This document shows positions 6,707-8,640 of a DNA stretch of 8,640 nt, piece after piece (the stretch's first letter is position 1; every line of letters starts with the position of its first letter). The DNA is from an uncultured Lachnospiraceae bacterium (lineage in GTDB: Bacteria > Bacillota > Clostridia > Lachnospirales > Lachnospiraceae). Both the position numbers and the translations under genes were made by a program. The notes below the pieces were generated by a model that was given only the letters and a program-made list of their open reading frames with translations, was not told the DNA's origin and did not search any database. The stretch covers positions 1-8,640 of the forward strand of contig CAJORC010000421.1 in the NCBI GenBank assembly GCA_905236615.1. Reading direction: 5' to 3'.

Positions 6707-7951
6707 TTGGAGTACAGTTTTGCACTTAAAGAATATCTGGAAAAAAATGAAAAGGGCAAAGCTATAGGGATACTTGCCTTTGTTATCAGAAATTATAATG
6801 GGCTGTGTGATATTTACGGGGATACTCAGATGGAGATCGGTATCAGGATGATATCGGATCTTGTCAGAAAGAACTATTCAAAGCAGCTCAGGTTTTTCTT
6901 TAATAGCGGAAGGTTCGTTCTTGTCGGAGACAGGAATTATGACTGGGAGGAAGTATACGAAAAACTGAAGGAACGGTTTGAGTCTCCATGGAAATCAAAT
7001 AATGCGGAACTTTATCTCGAAGCCGGATTTGCACTGATAGATTATGCTAACGGTTGTGAAAGTGCGGAAGAGGTTCTTGATACCATAGAGATCATGCTTG
7101 AAAAGGCAAATTCTTTTGGCGGAGAACTGCTTGTTTTTTCTGATGACAATTCAAAAAAGGCGTATAAGGAAAAAGTCAGAGTAAGGCATGCACTAAAAAA
7201 TGCTATTGAGAACAAAAATGTTGAAGTTTATCTTCAGCCAATAATATCCGCAGAAACGGATCAGATCATTGGTGCAGAAGCCCTTGCGAGAATAAGGGAT
7301 GATGCAGGGGAAATGATATCACCCGGAATCTTTATTCCCGCCGCAGAAAAGAGCGGATATATAAATCAGCTGGGAGAGCAGGTTCTTGAGAAAGTATGCG
7401 AATTTATAAGAGAGAACGAGAATAAGCTTAAAGAGATCGGAATATCATATATTAATGTGAATCTTTCGCATATACAGTTTATGAGGGTGGATCTTAGCAG
7501 CAGATTTTCGGAGATTACGGAAAAATACGGGATAAATCCTAAATGGATACATCTTGAAATAAAAGAGGAATCAATGACAGATGAACGCTTCCTTGAGAGA
7601 CAGGCAGGCTTCATGAGGAATAAGGGATTTCTCCTGGTTCTTGATGATTACGGAAGAGGTTATTCGAATCTGATCCGGATGAAACAGGCTCCGTTTATTA
7701 ATGTAAAGATCGATCTGGAAGTAGTTTGGGACTATTGCAGACAGCCCGATAAGATATTACCGATAATCATAGATGCCTTTAAGAAAATGGGATTTACCAT
7801 AACTTCTGAGGGAATTGAAACTGAAGAAATGGCGGACAGGATGAAAGAACTGGGCTCCGATTATCTTCAGGGAATGTTTTATTCAGCTCCGCTGCCTATG
7901 GATGATTTTCTGATAAGGATCATAGAAAGTAAAAACCCTGAGCACTTTTGA
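6707..7951 (+). CDS. c-di-GMP phosphodiesterase, degenerate GGDEF plus EAL
   Basis: The 414-residue protein probably hydrolyses c-di-GMP to pGpG. Residues about 1-145 have the fold pattern of a GGDEF domain, but the active-site strand reads FFFNSGRFVLVG (63-74), so it cannot act as a cyclase; such domains often bind GTP as regulators. The EAL domain (about 160-408) keeps all expected catalytic and metal residues: Glu191 of EAL (191-193), Asn252, Glu284, Asp313-Asp314, Lys334, Glu368 and Gln388. Loop 6 reads DDYGRGYSN (313-321), with Arg where Thr or Ala is usual. The TTG at 6707 follows AGGGGTGAT with 7-nt spacing, and no ATG suits the conserved N-terminus. It is co-transcribed with the cyclase. 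The stop codon lies in the loop of the terminator hairpin. Confidence 0.9.
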   Translation: MEYSFALKEYLEKNEKGKAIGILAFVIRNYNGLCDIYGDTQMEIGIRMISDLVRKNYSKQLRFFFNSGRFVLVGDRNYDWEEVYEKLKERFESPWKSNNAELYLEAGFALIDYANGCESAEEVLDTIEIMLEKANSFGGELLVFSDDNSKKAYKEKVRVRHALKNAIENKNVEVYLQPIISAETDQIIGAEALARIRDDAGEMISPGIFIPAAEKSGYINQLGEQVLEKVCEFIRENENKLKEIGISYINVNLSHIQFMRVDLSSRFSEITEKYGINPKWIHLEIKEESMTDERFLERQAGFMRNKGFLLVLDDYGRGYSNLIRMKQAPFINVKIDLEVVWDYCRQPDKILPIIIDAFKKMGFTITSEGIETEEMADRMKELGSDYLQGMFYSAPLPMDDFLIRIIESKNPEHF

Positions 7952-7970
7952 ACAAGTGCTCAGGTTTTTT
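7931..7970. terminator. Bidirectional terminator between convergent genes
   Basis: CCTGAGCACTT (7937-7947) pairs perfectly with AAGTGCTCAGG (7954-7964) around a 6-base loop. AAAAA precedes it (7931-7935) and TTTTTT follows (7965-7970), so it can end transcripts from both strands. The left arm is part of the phosphodiesterase coding sequence, and the TGA stop (7949-7951) lies in the loop. The minus-strand gene stops at 7975, just before it. Confidence 0.9.
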
Positions 7971-7974
7971 ATTC

Positions 7975-8640
7975 TTATTTACTGACGGAAAGTCTGAAAT
8001 TTACTTTGACCTGCTTATCTCCGGATCTGAAGACTGCAATGATTCTTGTAGTTCCGGAATTTGCTGCTCTTACCAGCCCGCTGTTGGAAACGATTGCGAC
8101 GTTCCTGTTCGAGCTTTTCCATGAGTCAGCTTCAAATCCTTCACAGGATATGATCGAACCGGCACTTACTGTTTCACCGGCTTTCAGGCTTACTTTTTTC
8201 TGGGTTACGACAGGAGCTATGACATTTACACTATAGCTTCCGACAAGTTCACGTTTTCCTGAAACTTTTTTATAGCCGTTAATGGTCACAAGACCGGACT
8301 TATTCTTCTTTGCTTTGACAATACCCTTTTTGGTAATAGTTGCTATCTTCTTCTGGGATTTGTCAGCAAGTGAGAAGGATTCAGCTCCGGGTATTTTGTC
8401 TGATATATTAATCTTACCGCCTGCTATAACTGAAACGGTGTTTGAACTTTCCTCTGAATTCTCATCCTTTTCATTATCTTTTTTTGAATCATCATCTACA
8501 GGTGTTTCTGTAGGTGCTTCCTCAGAAGGCTCCTCTTCAGAAGGCTCTTCGATAGTGGGTTCTTCTTCACTGGGTATCTCCGCAGTGGGCTCCTCTTCAG
8601 TTGAAGGTTCTTCAGTTGAAGGTTCTTCAGTTGAAGGTTC
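7975..8640 (-). CDS. Surface or secreted protein with Ig-like domains, 3' part
   Basis: The frame is open from the right edge to a TAA at 7975-7977. It gives 221 C-terminal residues; the start and any signal peptide lie outside the window. A GTG at 8289 is internal, not the real start. Visible residues 1-66 are an acidic Pro/Glu/Ser/Thr linker opening with three EPSTE repeats and continuing with EEPS- and EEPT-type units. Residues about 67-142 are a weak Ig-like unit (VSVIAGGKINIS ... KIATITKKGIVKAKK). Residues about 144-221 are a clearer bacterial Ig-like (Big_2-type) domain: VSLKAGETVSAGS, WKSSNRNVAIVSNSGLVRA, then NSGTTRIIAVF. Such modules are typical of exported cell-surface proteins. It ends shortly after the Ig domain with no LPxTG anchor, so any anchoring or catalytic part would be N-terminal. 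It is convergent with the c-di-GMP pair and shares its terminator. Confidence 0.8.
   Translation of the reverse strand, partial: EPSTEEPSTEEPSTEEEPTAEIPSEEEPTIEEPSEEEPSEEAPTETPVDDDSKKDNEKDENSEESSNTVSVIAGGKINISDKIPGAESFSLADKSQKKIATITKKGIVKAKKNKSGLVTINGYKKVSGKRELVGSYSVNVIAPVVTQKKVSLKAGETVSAGSIISCEGFEADSWKSSNRNVAIVSNSGLVRAANSGTTRIIAVFRSGDKQVKVNFRLSVSK
8518..8640 (-). repeat. 15-bp tandem repeats coding an EPSTE linker
   Basis: Three exact head-to-tail copies of TTCAGTTGAAGGTTC (plus-strand reading) lie at 8596-8610, 8611-8625 and 8626-8640. On the minus strand each encodes five residues, EPSTE. Degenerate units of the same kind continue to about 8518. The array reaches the window edge, so its full length is unknown. 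The unit is a multiple of three, so gain or loss of copies changes linker length without breaking the frame. Confidence 0.88.

Noticed and set aside
8006..8236. Plus-strand ORF opposite the Ig-domain gene
   Set aside because: It is a shadow of the minus-strand frame, which has Ig-like motifs, stays open to the window edge and stops next to a terminator.
8596..8640. Tandem repeats as a CRISPR array
   Set aside because: The 15-bp units are directly adjacent without spacers and are in-frame coding sequence.

Overview
The window looks like chromosomal DNA from an anaerobic Firmicute, most likely a Clostridia/Lachnospiraceae member of the Butyrivibrio type. The clues are strong AGGAGG-type ribosome binding sites, sigma-A-like promoters, Rho-independent terminators, a short GntR (YtrA-type) regulator fused in an operon to an ABC exporter, and c-di-GMP enzymes of clostridial style. 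The genus is an inference. No mobile element, prophage, CRISPR array, tRNA or rRNA is visible.

Layout. (1) 1-170 is a repeat-bearing leader: two identical 55-bp direct repeats flank a strong 36-nt hairpin, and the second copy supplies the panD ribosome binding site. (2) 171-554 is panD (aspartate 1-decarboxylase), followed by a foldable spacer and a terminator at 648-688. (3) 720-4220 is a self-contained operon. It has a promoter with an overlapping inverted-repeat operator, a 117-aa GntR regulator (start 805, not the longer frame from 673), an ABC ATPase, and a 715-aa permease with about nine membrane segments and a roughly 350-residue C-terminal soluble domain. (4) 4227-5017 is upp (uracil phosphoribosyltransferase) with its own promoter and a perfect 14-bp-stem terminator. 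(5) 5057-7970 is a two-gene c-di-GMP unit: a PAS-GGDEF diguanylate cyclase (GTG start) and, 14 nt downstream, an EAL phosphodiesterase with a degenerate N-terminal GGDEF domain (TTG start). A bidirectional terminator closes it. (6) 7975-8640 on the minus strand is the 3' part of a gene for a surface or secreted protein with an acidic EPSTE-repeat linker and two Ig-like domains. It runs off the right edge.

How they fit. panD feeds beta-alanine into pantothenate/CoA synthesis and upp salvages uracil; both are housekeeping. The GntR-ABC operon is probably autoregulated and released by an unknown signal. The cyclase/phosphodiesterase pair makes and degrades the same second messenger, so it probably sets a local or signal-gated c-di-GMP level. 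The Ig-repeat protein is convergent with that pair; any functional link is speculative.

No clearly new multi-gene system is supported by this sequence. The parts most worth a second look are the duplicated hairpin cassette in front of panD, the dyad and 9-bp-phased repeats in the GntR promoter, the uncharacterised C-terminal domain of the permease, the unusual loop residue in the EAL enzyme, and the expandable 15-bp repeats in the surface-protein gene.
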